Positions 13,835 through 26,707 are shown, numbered from the stretch's first letter. The stretch is DNA of 64,000 nt from Tetranychus cinnabarinus (GCA_022266195.1 WHVY01000001.1:18848001-18912000); one strand, 5' to 3'. The notes: a model not told the origin generated them from the letters alone. A program made the numbers and translations.

Positions 13835-14080
13835 GTCGACAACAACCACCATGCATCTCTAAGAGAAATTTTGTCAACATGGTAAGTTTTTACGCCATGT
13901 TTCGGAATGCAATGACGTTAGAATAATAATTTAACTTTTCATTTTGAGCGTAAATAAAAGTAAAGTTAAATAATGTTGAAATGATTTGGTGATGAATGTG
14001 ATTAGGCAAGTTGCTCGCAACTTGAGAACAACGAGTCAACACTTGAAGTACTTGAGCGACTGCTTGAGGACGATACCTCT

Positions 14081-14777
14081 TCAGTTTTCAATTTGCTTCA
14101 TGATCGATGTGAATACGGTGATCCAGTTTTGAGCATCTTCCATGTTAAAAGTCATGGGCGGCTTCAACTTCAAAACATTTGAATACTTTCCTTCCGTACT
14201 CATTATTATTCGCTCATTTCGGAAACGACGGCCAACCCATTCGGCGAGGTGACTTGCAGGTCGTTTGCTTGTTCTTTCACGAACTAATTCGACGCCGATG
14301 AAGAGTCCACAACCACGCACATTACCAATGACTTGATATTTGTCGGCTAACTTTTCCAGTGATTCAATGATAAAAGAACCAACATTGGCTTCATTTTTGA
14401 GAAGATTTTCCTTCTCAATCACACCAAGAACAGCGTTTGCGATAGCCATTGAACAAGGGTTACCTCCATACTACGATAGAAATAATAATTGTAAAAAAAC
14501 GGCTCGCAACACATTGTAGCGAAAACAAGGTAACAAGGGTCAAATACTCACTGTATTGAAGTATTCAGCTCCGAGAGCTTCAAAGCTTGCTGCCACTTCT
14601 GGTGTTGTGACGACACAAGCAACAGGATGACCATTACCAATAGGTTTTCCAAGAGTTACAATATCTGGAACAACATCATTATTTGGATATTTGAAAGTCC
14701 ACATTGAGCTTCCGATGCGCCCAAAGTCAACCTGAACTTCATCGGCTGTACAGACGCCACCAGCTTCCCGGACTAGT
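14081..14777 (-). pseudogene. C-terminal half of ETNPPL/AGXT2L-type aminotransferase, orphaned
   Basis: Two minus-strand exons, 14552-14777 and 14081-14470, spliced in phase. They read without interruption from REAGGVCTADEVQVDFGR through the PLP-lysine motif DIVTLGKPIGNGHPVACVV and EYFNT-YGGNP to the stop. This is the C-terminal half of an ETNPPL-like PLP enzyme (family reaction: breakdown of phosphoethanolamine to acetaldehyde, ammonia and phosphate). A good acceptor precedes the first exon, but no exon for the N-terminal half was found upstream as far as 22.7 kb; the only N-terminal half lies downstream and is mutated. Gly in the usual VGFGR is Asp here. Either this is a remnant of a tandem copy, or its 5' exons are very distant or divergent. 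Called a pseudogene with caution because the reading frame itself is intact. Confidence 0.7.
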
Positions 14778-15383
14778 CTGAATTATTGGTTCCAAAACAG
14801 GAAAATAATGCATTAATACAATGTAATTTTTAGATGTCAAATGATTCAAAAAATGTCCTAATCAGGGTAAATAATTTTTGATTAGTATTTGCTGATTTTC
14901 AAATTAAATAACAATCTTTTTCATTTCTTGAGATACAATTATTGGCTGTATTACGATGTGTGCCATACCGTAATACAGTCTTTAATTTTTCAATGTTAAT
15001 TGCAGTTTAATTTAATATTTTAGACAATTTGTGTTTTATGACTTGTTACTTGTAAATTTAGCATACAAGTAAATAACAAAACAGGTTTTCTTAATAATCA
15101 TCAATAACCTCAGCATCAAGTTTAATCTTCAACCATCTTTTTCTTGAAACCATTCAGTATTTTGTCAATAAGAATCAATGATTAGAAATTTCATATTCCT
15201 TTTGTTAATTTGCTACTTTTACATTGGAAATTAGTAATTACTTGATATAAAAAATGAAGTGAACGTTCATTAACACGATAACAAGAAAAGGTTCACAATC
15301 CGATCAATGGTTATTCAATTGCTTCTTTAAAGCAATTAACTACTGTAAATCACTTTACTTGAAGCAATTCCAACGCAATTTAA

Positions 15384-15642
15384 GGTGTTTCCGATGAAAA
15401 ATTTATTGAGATTGAATCCGATTCAATGTCAATTAATTGTGACGTTTTGTGACGTCACAATGGATTTTTCCGGTGAAATGTTAATTGGATTTACTTCCGG
15501 TGACTTTTTTCGACCTGTGAATGTTTTTTTCAGTCGTTAGATCATTTTTAGAACAAATTAAGTCCAAAAATGTCGATGTAAATTGATATGAATCGACTTT
15601 TTTGGATCTAGATAACTCAATCCATTTTTCATCGGAAACACC
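15384..15642. repeat. MITE-like element with terminal inverted repeats
   Basis: The 19-base end GGTGTTTCCGATGAAAAAT at 15384-15402 returns as a perfect reverse complement at 15624-15642. Similarity extends inward to about 27 bases (15384-15410 with 15616-15642, two mismatches). The body is about 260 bp and non-coding, which fits a non-autonomous DNA transposon. It includes a perfect 14-bp palindrome at 15447-15460 with a CRE-like TGACGTCA core. A clear target-site duplication could not be read (left flank TTAA, right flank CTTAC). Confidence 0.6.
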
Positions 15643-18552
15643 CTTACCACTGGTAGACGTTTGTAATCTATTGACATTAATCAATCTCTGATTATCAATC
15701 GTCTCTCGTTTACAGTTACAATTATATTTTGTTTTAACTTACTGAATTGAACAGAAGTCAATGAATCTAATTTGAACACGAACCAGAGTGACCGGTATAT
15801 ACCGAGATTCAATGTTAATAGCCTTTAATTAGTAAAAGATGTTTACCTTGAAGCAATTTGATCAATTAAAGAGACTCATTTACTCTATTTTAAAGAGACA
15901 TCACTGGTTATTATCATTGATGCCAAACGAGAAACAATTTCATTGGATTCATCATTTACCTGCAACTATTACTCTGACCCAGAGTAATGATAATAACTGC
16001 TAATAATTTAAATACAAGTACTAGATTGTACCAAAATAATTATGCAAATTTTATTTCAATTGATTCTAGAGCAACAAGTATCTAACCAGTTACATCAGTC
16101 TATGGTCAGATTGTAATGGCATTTACAACTGCCTAATTATTTTCCATTAACGCTTCTCTAACTGTAACCATAATTAAACTTGATAGTAATATTTTATTAA
16201 TAGCCAGCATAATAATATCATTGATAACAAGTTTACATTTTTCGCTCATTTCAATTTTAAACCCAATTTCGACACAAGAAATGACCAGATTTTGATGCAA
16301 ACACACATTCTTACCATTCCAGACTTTACTGGTATAACTTGAGACACTTTGTCCTCGACTTTGCTTCTTTTCAAATCCGATTGTTTTTTGTTCTAAGACT
16401 GAAGTTCAATTACAAGATTTGTTTAGTAGGCAATTAGAGTTAAGCCTTTTTCAACTTGAACCAGACCAACTTTGACACTTTGGGTTAGTGGTAACATTGG
16501 TCAATAGTCATCACCTTGATGGCAACTTTTTGGGTTATTTGTAAAAAACTAGAGTAAAAAATAGATGTTTTGCTTTGGGTTGTTCAAATGGTGAGCAAAA
16601 TGGATGATGAGGCTGTTTGGGATTGAGAGGAAATGGTAACAAGATGATGAGAGAAACGTTTCTCATCATCAAATTTGCCTGTTCAGTTCTCATCGACTTG
16701 TAAAAACATATGAAAGTGATTCCATCATTTGGTTTACAAATAACGACATGTTGATGTCAAGTTAATACTGACCAGAGCCTTTAAAGCCTTCAACATGTTG
16801 TAATGAAGCTGATAAAGGGAAAGTAAACAAGCAACAGTTGTGAGCAAGATGATGATGACGGAGAGGGATGCATGGGATGATTTGAAGATGAGTTGGAAAG
16901 CTATAATTTTGTTTCTTTTTTTATCTGATCAACTGAAGTTACCTTTCAATGGATTCATGATTAGTCTGTATTTTTTGGCTTCATTTTTGCCTATTATTGT
17001 AGACTTTTTAATTTTATTTTTTTTGAACAAAAAAACTCAATTCAAGATGGCAAATATGATGGTTAAGACAGTTTAATGAGATAAACTTAAATTTAAGGCG
17101 TAATTTCACTGAGAGTTTGTTCAGTGAAAATTGTTCAAGCCTTTACAAGCAAGAAAAGGTTGCTTGCTTTTTACTCACTACAATCAGTTAATCATAATCA
17201 GAATCAAAAGTGATTCATTTTTCAAGGTTACTTTTACATTCACAGTCTTCATCTCCTCATCAACATCATCATCAGCATCAGTTTAATATTTTTACCCGAT
17301 TCCTTTAAATAACTGGTAAAATTATTCACTTGGTTAGCCTTTTCATTTTTGTTTTGCCTAAGTCTACTCAATGCTCATTTTGATCAATCAGCAATCATTT
17401 TACTCTCGATTGTTTTAATGTTGATTAATCGGTAATCAAGATGAGTTAATAGCAAAGTAAGAGATGCACTTTAATAGTCTGATACTTGTTTTGTGTAGGT
17501 TTACGTAAAGTGTATAATTATCAATGTAAAACCTATGCTTTAACCGGTCATACATTTTAGTAACTTCATTATCAATTTAATAAGATATTGCTTTTAATAA
17601 ACAACTTAGCTCATTCAAATTTTGTCAGTTAATCATCTCGCAACAATTGTTTTGATCCGTACATTTGATTGTGACGAGTTGGTTGATTTTGTACAAATTT
17701 GTTAAAAATTATGTTTTAATGGCTGTTTGGTTGAATGGTAAAGCCGGTCAAATTGATTGTCTTTCACCTGAAATGTGATTCTAATCAAGTATTTATACGC
17801 TTTTTGGGGATTTATTATTGATCAGTTGAATTAAATTGCTGTTGATTTGTTCAATAGTTAAGCTGTAAAGATTAACTGATTGTGTTGATGGGTTAAGAAG
17901 ATGAGTATTGTAAGAGGATAAAAATAGTTGTATCGACTGTAAACAGTTAGAAAAATGGAGATAATTTTTGATGACTATGATGATTGTTGTGATGATTGTA
18001 ATGGTCATAAACAATATTGTTACAGAATGAAAGGAATAAAGTAAGACTGGCATGAAAGGAACCATGAAAATGGATTATTATTATTTAATGATTGTATGAA
18101 TATACAATTAAATTTGATGGATCATTGTAATTTACAAAATATCAAATGATACAGCAGAGAAGAGGCCTGAAAAAAAGAGAAACATTCAACTTCTATTTGA
18201 GAAGCATTAAATTGCATTAAAGATTTAGTTCATTTGATTGATCAAATGAGTTGATATCAATGAGAAAAAAAACAATTACTAAATGCTATAAATGTAAAAT
18301 ATTAGCCATGTAATCATTGACAATTAACCTGAAAATAATGGCTAAAATAGAGGTGAAGTGAGTCAAGTTTCTGGTTAAGATCAATGTGATCCAAGCTAAG
18401 ATTACTTGAACTTTGTCTTCCTCTTTTTTTAGAGTTGTTTTTCTTTCTCCAATGTAAAATTTAGCCAAATTTTTGTCTTCCCAAACTGTAAACATGGCCC
18501 AGAAATAACCTACGACCTTTGGAAAGTCAGGTCATTGGAAGAAGGAAGAGCC

Positions 18553-18587
18553 AGAAGAAGAAGAAGAAGATCAAGATGAAGAAGAGC
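18553..18587. repeat. AAG/GAA microsatellite
   Basis: Run of GAA/AAG triplets with an interruption, in otherwise unstructured sequence. Confidence 0.8.
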
Positions 18588-21500
18588 TGGAAAGAGAGGA
18601 AAGTAAACCTTTTCAAAAGTCAAGACCATTTATCAAGCTAACAGCTAATTCCTGATTTGACATTAAACCAATTTAAATTATTGTAATAAACTAATATATC
18701 TAACGGCTTCACGCGATTCCAGGTCATTCCGTCTGATTATTTTGGAAACATTTAACCCCAGGATTAACTATGGTTTGTTAGGTTTGGTATCCTAGCTTTG
18801 TATCAATATGTTGAAACAGTGAAACATGTTTAGCTTTGGGTTTACTTTGCTTTCTGTGTGTTAAAATGTACGTTATATTATACTTCTTGTTGACTCGACT
18901 TGTTGTTGATTTATAATTTAAAAATTCAAATGTACATTCAGACTGGCCTTGACTATAGATTCACAGGAATTTTGATTATTATCATCATCATTCCATGTTT
19001 GCTGAATCAACAACGCCAAAAATCCTATGAACCTGGCTGAGTAAAAAGCTTGTCCACATTATCCCATCAAAAATCACTTAAATCTTTCCTCGATAAGATA
19101 GCTTCCAATGGAATTGGCAATTATGACTCAATGGTGTTATACCATAATCTGATGTCGAGATGATACCGGGATAAATGTGATAATCAGAAGTGTAATCCTT
19201 ATTAAAGCTCCATTTATACTGGCTGTGGCAGTGACTAATGAATGCCCACACAAGTCCACGTTTAATGGCTTCAGAAAATTTCTCAATCCAAATGAAAGCA
19301 ATGAAAGTTTCACATTTTCCGGCGTAATCCAGCTATTAAATCATCAGACAGGAATGTCGTGATTAAAAGTAAAGAGACTGATTTAAATGATAATTTGAGT
19401 CATTGTTGCTTATGCCAATCAATGGTTCCATTGCCAAGGTGGATTGATTTGAACGTAACATTGATTGTCCATCAATTATCAACCACAAGTGAAAGCAAGA
19501 AATGGGTTTGGTTCTGTAAAATGGAAAGTGAAAAAAGGTTCATTTCAATAAACATGTTAGCATGGCGAGAAACTTATAGCTTAAAGAGATAAAGAGGCTC
19601 TTATTTAATAATTAGCTGGATTTAACTTTTACAGGCTCATAATAATTAAAATTTACATGTAATATTAATAATGAAACGCTTTAAATATTTGTGTGCTTCC
19701 AATGCACAAGACATTACTGTAAATGACTGGGCAGCAACAATAGCGTAAACAAAACAAGAGTAGGAAATTTTCCATGAAAATTGTCCAGTGAACAAAAAAA
19801 CTATCCAATGATTAATCGCCGAGAAACCAGTTTTAAAAATCTCCAACAACCCATTAAGTCTGGTGAACATCAAAATTCAGGCTGTTTGTTTTCTGGTTCA
19901 ATCCATTTTATAATAGAGTGTTGACTAAATTTCTTGCTCTCTAAATTAACCAGCCATTATTATTTGGTCAACATCTATCTCTCTAAGGCAAAATCACCAA
20001 TAAAGGCATACAACTTACCTTTTTTTCAATCATAATCATGTGTACTCACCTTGTTATCTTGCTTGTTCAATACAATTTGATTTCCACTTTTGTTTGATTC
20101 TCCATCGCTGCTTCATCTAAAAGGTACATTGAACCAGTAATTCCAAGCTAATCAAAAGCCTGGCTAGTCTTTAACATGGGTTGGTCTTCTAGGTTTTCAT
20201 CAGCTTTTTTAGTTTTGCTTTACCCAAAGTAACCAGTTTTGTTTTTTTCGTTGGCTCCTTTCACTTTTCATCTTACATGTAATAACATTAAACCTGTTAA
20301 CAAAGGGCTAATCAAAAAAGTAAAGGCTTAACTTGGACGACAATAGAAGAGTTGAGCTTTCTAATTTAGCCTCAAGCAGTTATCAAGGTTCTTTTTTTGC
20401 TTACCTTATTATTAAGATTAAAAACCATGCTGGTTAATTTATACTCCGTAAAGTGTAAATGAATTATTTTGTTACTTGGTAATAAAATTGCATCTTATCC
20501 TAACTTGCACCTTGCTTTTTTTAAGTAAAAAAACAGCAATTTGTTTTTTTGATTAAAATTTTACTCATCCCTATAAATAAAAACAATAGAAGATAAAGAT
20601 TTAATTAAACGCTTAATCACATTGTTAACAAACAAGCTTTAAATTACTTACATTTAGTCGGTAATTTGAACTTCTAGATACACAGTATTGATTTGTATTA
20701 ATATTGTTGAAAAAAGAGTTAATTAACGAAATAAACTTATTAAAATCAAAGTCACAATAAAAATCCAAAACAATTTTTTGGAATGATTGTAGTGTCATCT
20801 AGCGCTTTTGCTTCTAACAAAATCTAGTAATCGTCAATTTTTAGTTTTAATTTTTGTTATTTTCAATGATAACTGATAAAACTATTCATAAATTTGTTCA
20901 TTTTTTTAATCAATATAAAATATATCAAAATGTTTATATACAATATTAAGTTAATAACAATATCTCAAACTGTGGTACATCATTAATCCATCGGATTCAG
21001 AAGAAACGATAAATTAGAAAAATCTTTGAGAAAACAGTTTTTCATGAAATCAAAGCCTAGACTAATTTTACCCCTGAAATCAGATAACTCAGGCCAATTT
21101 ATTTTCATTTGTTCATTCCCGGGTTTGTAATGTACACAAAAATATCTAATTGAAGTAAAACTACCAAATCGCTATATCACGAGATCCAAGTCTTGAAAAT
21201 ATATTTTCGTTTGTTAGTCGATAGAGCTATTCAAGAAATATATCTACACAAAATTTCAGCTCGCTATCATGACCAGGCAACAGAAAGTATCAAAAAAATT
21301 TGACTTTGAATGGCAATCGGGGCCAAACGCGAAATGCTACATAAGTTTTGGTTTCAATATCCTCTTCCATAAAATTAAGTTAATTTTTAATTTAACGAAG
21401 GTCGATTTTTCGCGGCACATACCCTTTCTCTTGGATAGCTATTTGTCTTACATTTATCAGTGGTATCACAATGAAATTAATTCAGAGGAGACATGTAAAG

Positions 21501-22730
21501 GAATATAACTGTAAGAGAAAATTTCAAAAAAAAATCAAAAATTGCACATGAAATATCAATTCATACATCTCTAACATCATTTGAATCTTTCAATGATTTT
21601 CTTTTACTTTCGATACCAGTTTTCCTCCGTTCTGGTTCATGACTCTTGACTTTTCTTCATTCGCAATTATTCCTAGAGATTTTTCAGTTCTTCCAGTTCT
21701 TGTTTATGTTTAGTCTGATGCCACTTTAAGTGCAATGGATTCGTTTGATGAAGTTTTTCAACATTAAACCGGCTTGTTAATTTTCGCACATTTGCTATCC
21801 ATGACCTGAATGCAAATCAACGTTTCCAAAAAAACATGGTTCCTCTAATTGTTAACGTTTCAATAATTTGTTAAATGACAATTTCAAGGACAATTTAATA
21901 GACAATTGACAAATATTATTGGTAAACAATTGGAGCTACAAACTTCAACAATGACTACAAGCTGTCAACTTATCAGGCTAGATGTTGGATTCACGTCAAT
22001 ACAGGTATTAATGGTCATTTAATGTTCCGCAAATTGTTGATGTTATTATTGAGTAATTTAAAAATTACCTTGTAACTGATAATGGTGAGTATAATAAGGT
22101 TTTTATTAGCGTTAATAACAAGACGAAACTAACAATATACACAAAAAAAACAGAGAAATGGTTGAAACTGTTTTTTATTTCAAGCGGAAATACTGTACCA
22201 GTAGCAAGCAGAAGTGTCAGTTAAAAGACACGAGCAATGAAAGAAGTTAATTTTCATGGTGATTCAACCAGATAACCTGACATATTCAACATTAATTGTA
22301 ATTTAAATGACAATCTCATTATCCATTTATAAAGCAAAATAATGAGCCCAACAATTATCATCTGCTTTTGGTATCTTCCAAATTTTCACTACATAACGAT
22401 CCCATTACGTAAACAACGATTTACATGGGTGACCTTAAATAGATTTCAATTCTTTAGCAGATGATTTTTTTGTTTAGTGAGTCTTAAATTCAATTCCATT
22501 CCACCCATTCAATGTCATGTTCAAATACAATTTGTTGACAGCAATCAGAGTCAATCTAATCAGCTCATTATTTCATAACATTTTTCGTTACATTCAGTGA
22601 CTTGCAGTGCTAGCGGCAACTCCAATCCTTTACCAGTGCTTATTGAGTCTACATTTGATGGACACTCTGTGAATATCCAATCGACCCATTGGAACCGTTT
22701 ACTCCGCAATTGAAAATCTTTATCCTGACA

Positions 22731-23602
22731 ATGTCTCAATTGGAATCTAAAAGTACTTTGATTTCTGTTGTTATTTTTCTGTTGACAACATCTTCAGCTA
22801 TTTTCCTTGCTCAAGTAAGTATTGTCATCGACTATATCAAAGGCATATTGATGTTTGATTGAATTTTGATCCTTTATTCCTGTTTATTTTCAGAAATATA
22901 TTCAATTGTGTGTTAAATCGGATCGACCAAGCATTCAGGTGAATCATAATCGCCAAATAATTATCAAAGTAAACTATTAATGTTTTCCTTTATTCTTTCA
23001 GTCCATGTGTGTCCTTTGTGATTACAAGCAGTTTCGAACCATGGTAAGTCTATTCATTTTGTATCCAATGATGATAAACGTGTTTCCCCACAATCAAGCA
23101 TCGGAATTGAAGATTTTCACTTTTAAGTCACTGTTGACTATCATAATTAAGCCTGGTGCTTGATTGTGTGGAAACACGGTAACTGGTTCCTCTACTTATA
23201 TTTTTGTTTATTTACAGTCATATGTTTGTACCGGTCAGGTAATTATTTTAACATTTACTTTATCGATTATAACAGTTATATTGAAGAATGTTTTTCATGT
23301 AAATATTAGTATGCAATACCGATGAATTCAACTCAGGAGCAAGCTTTTTGTTTGATCAGCACTTGTCTAAGAGTAAGTCAATTTTGAGTCAATTATGTAT
23401 TGACATAAACAATAATTATTTGCAGTTTGATGAAATTGAATTTAGTTTTCAATTGGATTTTTAAAGCTGTGTTTATCTTATTTTTCAACAGCAAGTTCCC
23501 GGCCAACAAGGAGTCCCGGTTGGACGGAAAAGACGTGAACTTGAAGACGAGAGGAAACCAATTGCAACCTATGATATAATGATTGATAGTGATGATTATT
23601 GA
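22731..23602 (+). CDS. Secreted cysteine-rich peptide precursor with amidation/dibasic site
   Basis: Six small coding exons, all in phase 0: 22731-22814, 22894-22938, 23002-23043, 23218-23238 (21 bases), 23310-23372 and 23492-23602. Every intron has GT and AG ends, and the join is open for 121 residues. The N-terminus has a hydrophobic signal-peptide core (LISVVIFLLTTSSAIFLA). The mature part has six cysteines spaced C-x12-C-x2-C-x11-C-x17-C-x4-C, compatible with three disulphides. Then comes GVPVGRKRR, which reads as a C-terminal amidation glycine followed by a basic convertase site, and an acidic tail ending IDSDDY. The layout suggests a neuropeptide or other secreted bioactive peptide. The cysteine spacing did not match eclosion hormone, ITP/CHH or other families I could recall, so no function is named. 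A poly(A) signal AATAAA lies at 23996-24001. Confidence 0.75.
23079..23178 (+). other. Intronic hairpin, candidate pre-miRNA-like structure
   Basis: Inside the third intron of the peptide gene, 23079-23100 (CGTGTTTCC..CAATCAAGCA) is the reverse complement of 23157-23178 over 22 bases with one mismatch. The loop is 56 bases and the whole about 100 bases. Arm length equals a microRNA duplex, but near-perfect pairing and a large loop would also fit a MITE remnant. Confidence 0.45.
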
Positions 23603-24910
23603 TTTATATACGTGTATAACTCTTAAATTGCTATTAATTTATCTCCCTGAGTAAACTCAATCCAGGGAAATTAACGATTTTTTTTATCAAATATCGTTTT
23701 TTCGTTTATGTTTTTAACGTGATTTTATGTAACTCCTGAAATTAACTATAAATTCAATTGGAAAGTTTAAAATGTAAACATTTTCACCAACTGAATTGAG
23801 TGATTCTTGAAACAATAATGGATTTGTAGGTTGAAATTGTATCAATGAGCAATGATGCAAATCAATAGTTAAACAATGGATTGACTTCGGATTTGATCTG
23901 TTTTAATATTAATTATCCAGGTTATCCTTTCATGTACAATCTAAATATTTGTCATTTGTTAATATTGTATACCTTAAATTGTTTCATTAGTTATTAATAA
24001 ATTGAACTGTTGAAGGTTAATCTTAATTTCACTTACACTTGTTAATCTTTCTATCAACTCTGACTGGAACTGAATCAATCCCATCTAGAGTACAATTCAT
24101 TTACCAGATTAACTTACTCTAACTGTTTACACCAGAGGGAATCTGATAATTCCAATGAACTCAATTAATGAAGGATTATCAAATGAAATATTGATAACCA
24201 TTTGAATAATTTCCAACTAAATATCTCAACTTTGACTTTAATCAATGCCAATTTTTAGTTGAGTTTAGTTTTAAGCTGTGAACCAGTTTTTTTCAAGACA
24301 ATTTTTAGGTTGAATATTGACCAATCGTGCTAATCAATGGTTAATATGTGTTATCCAGGTAATAAAGCGCAATATATTTGATCTGAATTGTGTAAACCAT
24401 AAAAATTTGAAACGATTGAGCTTGATTAAATGACTTTTCAAACCTTTGCGCCAATTGCTGTACAAGACAATTGAGAGGTAACGTCTAAATAGACAGAGTT
24501 GTTGAAAGACTCTCACCAGAAGAAACAAAAAAGTGTTGATCTAGTAAATATGAAAATGTGTGCCAATTACAATCTATTTTTAGTTAAATTAAGTAAACTC
24601 ACTTGTAAGAGAGATGATCCTTCACTAAAAGCTACATTTTAATCATCATCTTCATCATCATGTATATCTAAGCAAAATCCTAATTCCGTTGTAACCTCCT
24701 CTTTACAAGATTGAAAAGTGATCAAGAATTTTTTGTTTCTTTTGTTATTCCTTTTTACTTCCTTTATGTTAGCCATTTACCAGCAGTCACATATTTCGAG
24801 TAACAATCCTTTTGCTATTCAATTGTGACAATTTAACAAAGGTTCAACAGTTAATATCACACAATTACCATCACAAACTGACCATAAACCTTTCAACGAT
24901 CCCAAAGACA
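23603..24910. other. Intergenic, peptide gene to acylphosphatase-like gene
   Basis: Contains the 3' untranslated region of the peptide gene (AATAAA at 23996-24001) and the promoter of the next gene. No exon recognised in between. Confidence 0.5.
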
Positions 24911-26707
24911 ATGTATACATCAACAGCCATCTCTTCAGCCAGTACATATCATGTTTCCAGTATCAGTTCATCTTCACCAATCAACAGAGTTCTCGTTCAA
25001 ATTGATTTTGAAGTTTTCGGAGACTTTTCAGGTAAAATATTATTCAATTGTCACCCGTGAAACACCTTAAAACCATCATCTTTCCATTAGCACCTCAAAC
25101 TTATCGACAAAAATTTATTTTCTCTTCCTTCCTTTCACCTTCTCCTTAAATTGGGTTCACATGGATTATCGTTACTGGCTTTTTGTTTAATTCAACATTT
25201 TGTCAATCATTCAAATACATCAATAGGAGTATACTTCACCAAGGTATTTATATGATTAAATTTGATATTTTTTGCCTTTAAATAGCCTTATATTACCATT
25301 TCTTCAATCCGAACGATTCCAGTGTTTACACATCAAGCAAAGATCTAAATATTTAAATAGTGCTATTGCCTGGTTAGCCTTTTTGCTTTCGCCTTTTGTT
25401 ATTTTTAGTGAACAGTCGATTTATATTGTTGATTGTTGAATTAAACAGTTTCGATGCCCAAAACTGTAATATTAATTACCAAGCAAATGTTTTTGTCCTA
25501 CTTGGATAAAGTCCATTGTAAATCTAAAAATGCTGCAAAACAAGTAAAATGGAGCAAGAAGACTTTATTGTTTTGAAAATGTCAGCAGTTGAATAAGATG
25601 ATCTATCACCTTAATTAACCTTCCATGGTATTTTTTAGTCTTAATGAATCTTTGTTGCTGAAACTTTCATGAGACTGTTATTGTGTTTTTTCAAGGTGGC
25701 CTACTGAAATAAGATTACCAATGTAACAGTTATTACTCGAAGAAGCTTGAAGAACCAATTGGCAATCTGAAATCTTTTTATTATATTTCAAGATCATCCT
25801 CATGTTTGATTGCTAGTTTGATTGTTTTGCTTGGCTTTCCAATTTATTGATCTCTCATTGACAGTGCATGATAGAAGATGATCCAAGAAAGAATTGGGAT
25901 CAATCGAGTGATTTGTTTGTGTCAAAGTTGAACTTTTCATGGGTAGACTTGAAGGAATTGTGATAAGTTGCAAATATTGGCTTAATTTTAACGCTTGCAA
26001 ATCAAATTAATCTAAAAAATTGTTTACTCGTTAATTATTTTCTTGGTGTTCATCATGCTGCTCATGCTATGTTTGCATTCTGAGAAAATGATTACCACTT
26101 GTTTTTTTTTCTTGTCATGACTCCAGGAAGTGTTTTTACTTGCTCTGTTGAAATAACCTTGTCCTCTAGATTGAGTTTCCCTGTAAATTTCAAGCATTCC
26201 ATAGTCTTTATTTACACCTTTCAATGTTAGTCAACTAATGTTCACCTAATTTCACTCTGATTGACCATGCATCCCGAAAGAATGAAAAATCAGAGACAAA
26301 AAAGAAACCGGTGAAATTATATTGAGTAATTAAATGATACTGCTTGTGATTATGATGCATATAAATCCTTACAAATTTTAATCTTCATTTAATATTTTTT
26401 ATTCCACAGTATGCCAAGGAAATGAGCGAAAAACTTGGCCTTAAAGGATGGGTCATGTTATCCCGACGAGGAACTGTAATTGGACAAATTCAGGGAGAAA
26501 AAGAGAAAATTGATGAAATGTAATTCCAAGTAACCTTATTTTGAAAAGCTTATTCAAGTTAAAATTAACTCATTGTTTTGTTTCTGTCTTAGGGCTCTTT
26601 GGTTAAGACTTCAAGGAAGTCCGGGATCACGGATTGAACATGCAAATTTCACGAACTGGCAAATAATTGATTCCATTACTTATCGAAATTTCAGTATTCG
26701 TTTCTAA
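24911..26707 (+). CDS. Acylphosphatase-fold protein lacking catalytic residues
   Basis: Four exons: 24911-25031, 25227-25243 (17 bases), 26410-26519 and 26593-26707, with phases that agree, giving 120 residues. After a Ser/Thr-rich N-terminal extension of about 26 residues the protein follows the acylphosphatase fold in order: VLVQIDFEVFGDFSGVYFTK, EKLGLKGWVMLSRRGTVIGQ, IQGEKEKIDEMALWLRLQGS, PGSRIEHANFTNW and a final FSIRF. Ordinary acylphosphatases hydrolyse acyl phosphates using an Arg in the GVFFRK loop and an Asn in the GWVxN strand. Here these positions read GVYFTK (Thr) and GWVMLS (Leu), so both catalytic residues are missing and activity is unlikely. The start is the only in-frame ATG before the domain. 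Poly(A) signal AATAAA at 26796-26801. Family confident; role unknown. Confidence 0.88.

Larger units (their letters stand above)
14778..22730. other. Gene-poor region
   Basis: Nearly 8 kb with no recognisable exon on either strand. It contains one inverted-repeat element (15384-15642), an AAG/GAA microsatellite (18553-18587) and long AT-rich stretches. Open frames here (for example 17793-18065 minus and 19177-19592 plus) have compositions expected by chance. Distant 5' exons of the orphan aminotransferase half or enhancers cannot be excluded. Confidence 0.5.

Noticed and set aside
15441..15460. Isolated CRE promoter
   Set aside because: The TGACGTCA palindrome lies inside the inverted-repeat element and far from any gene start; described as part of that element instead.
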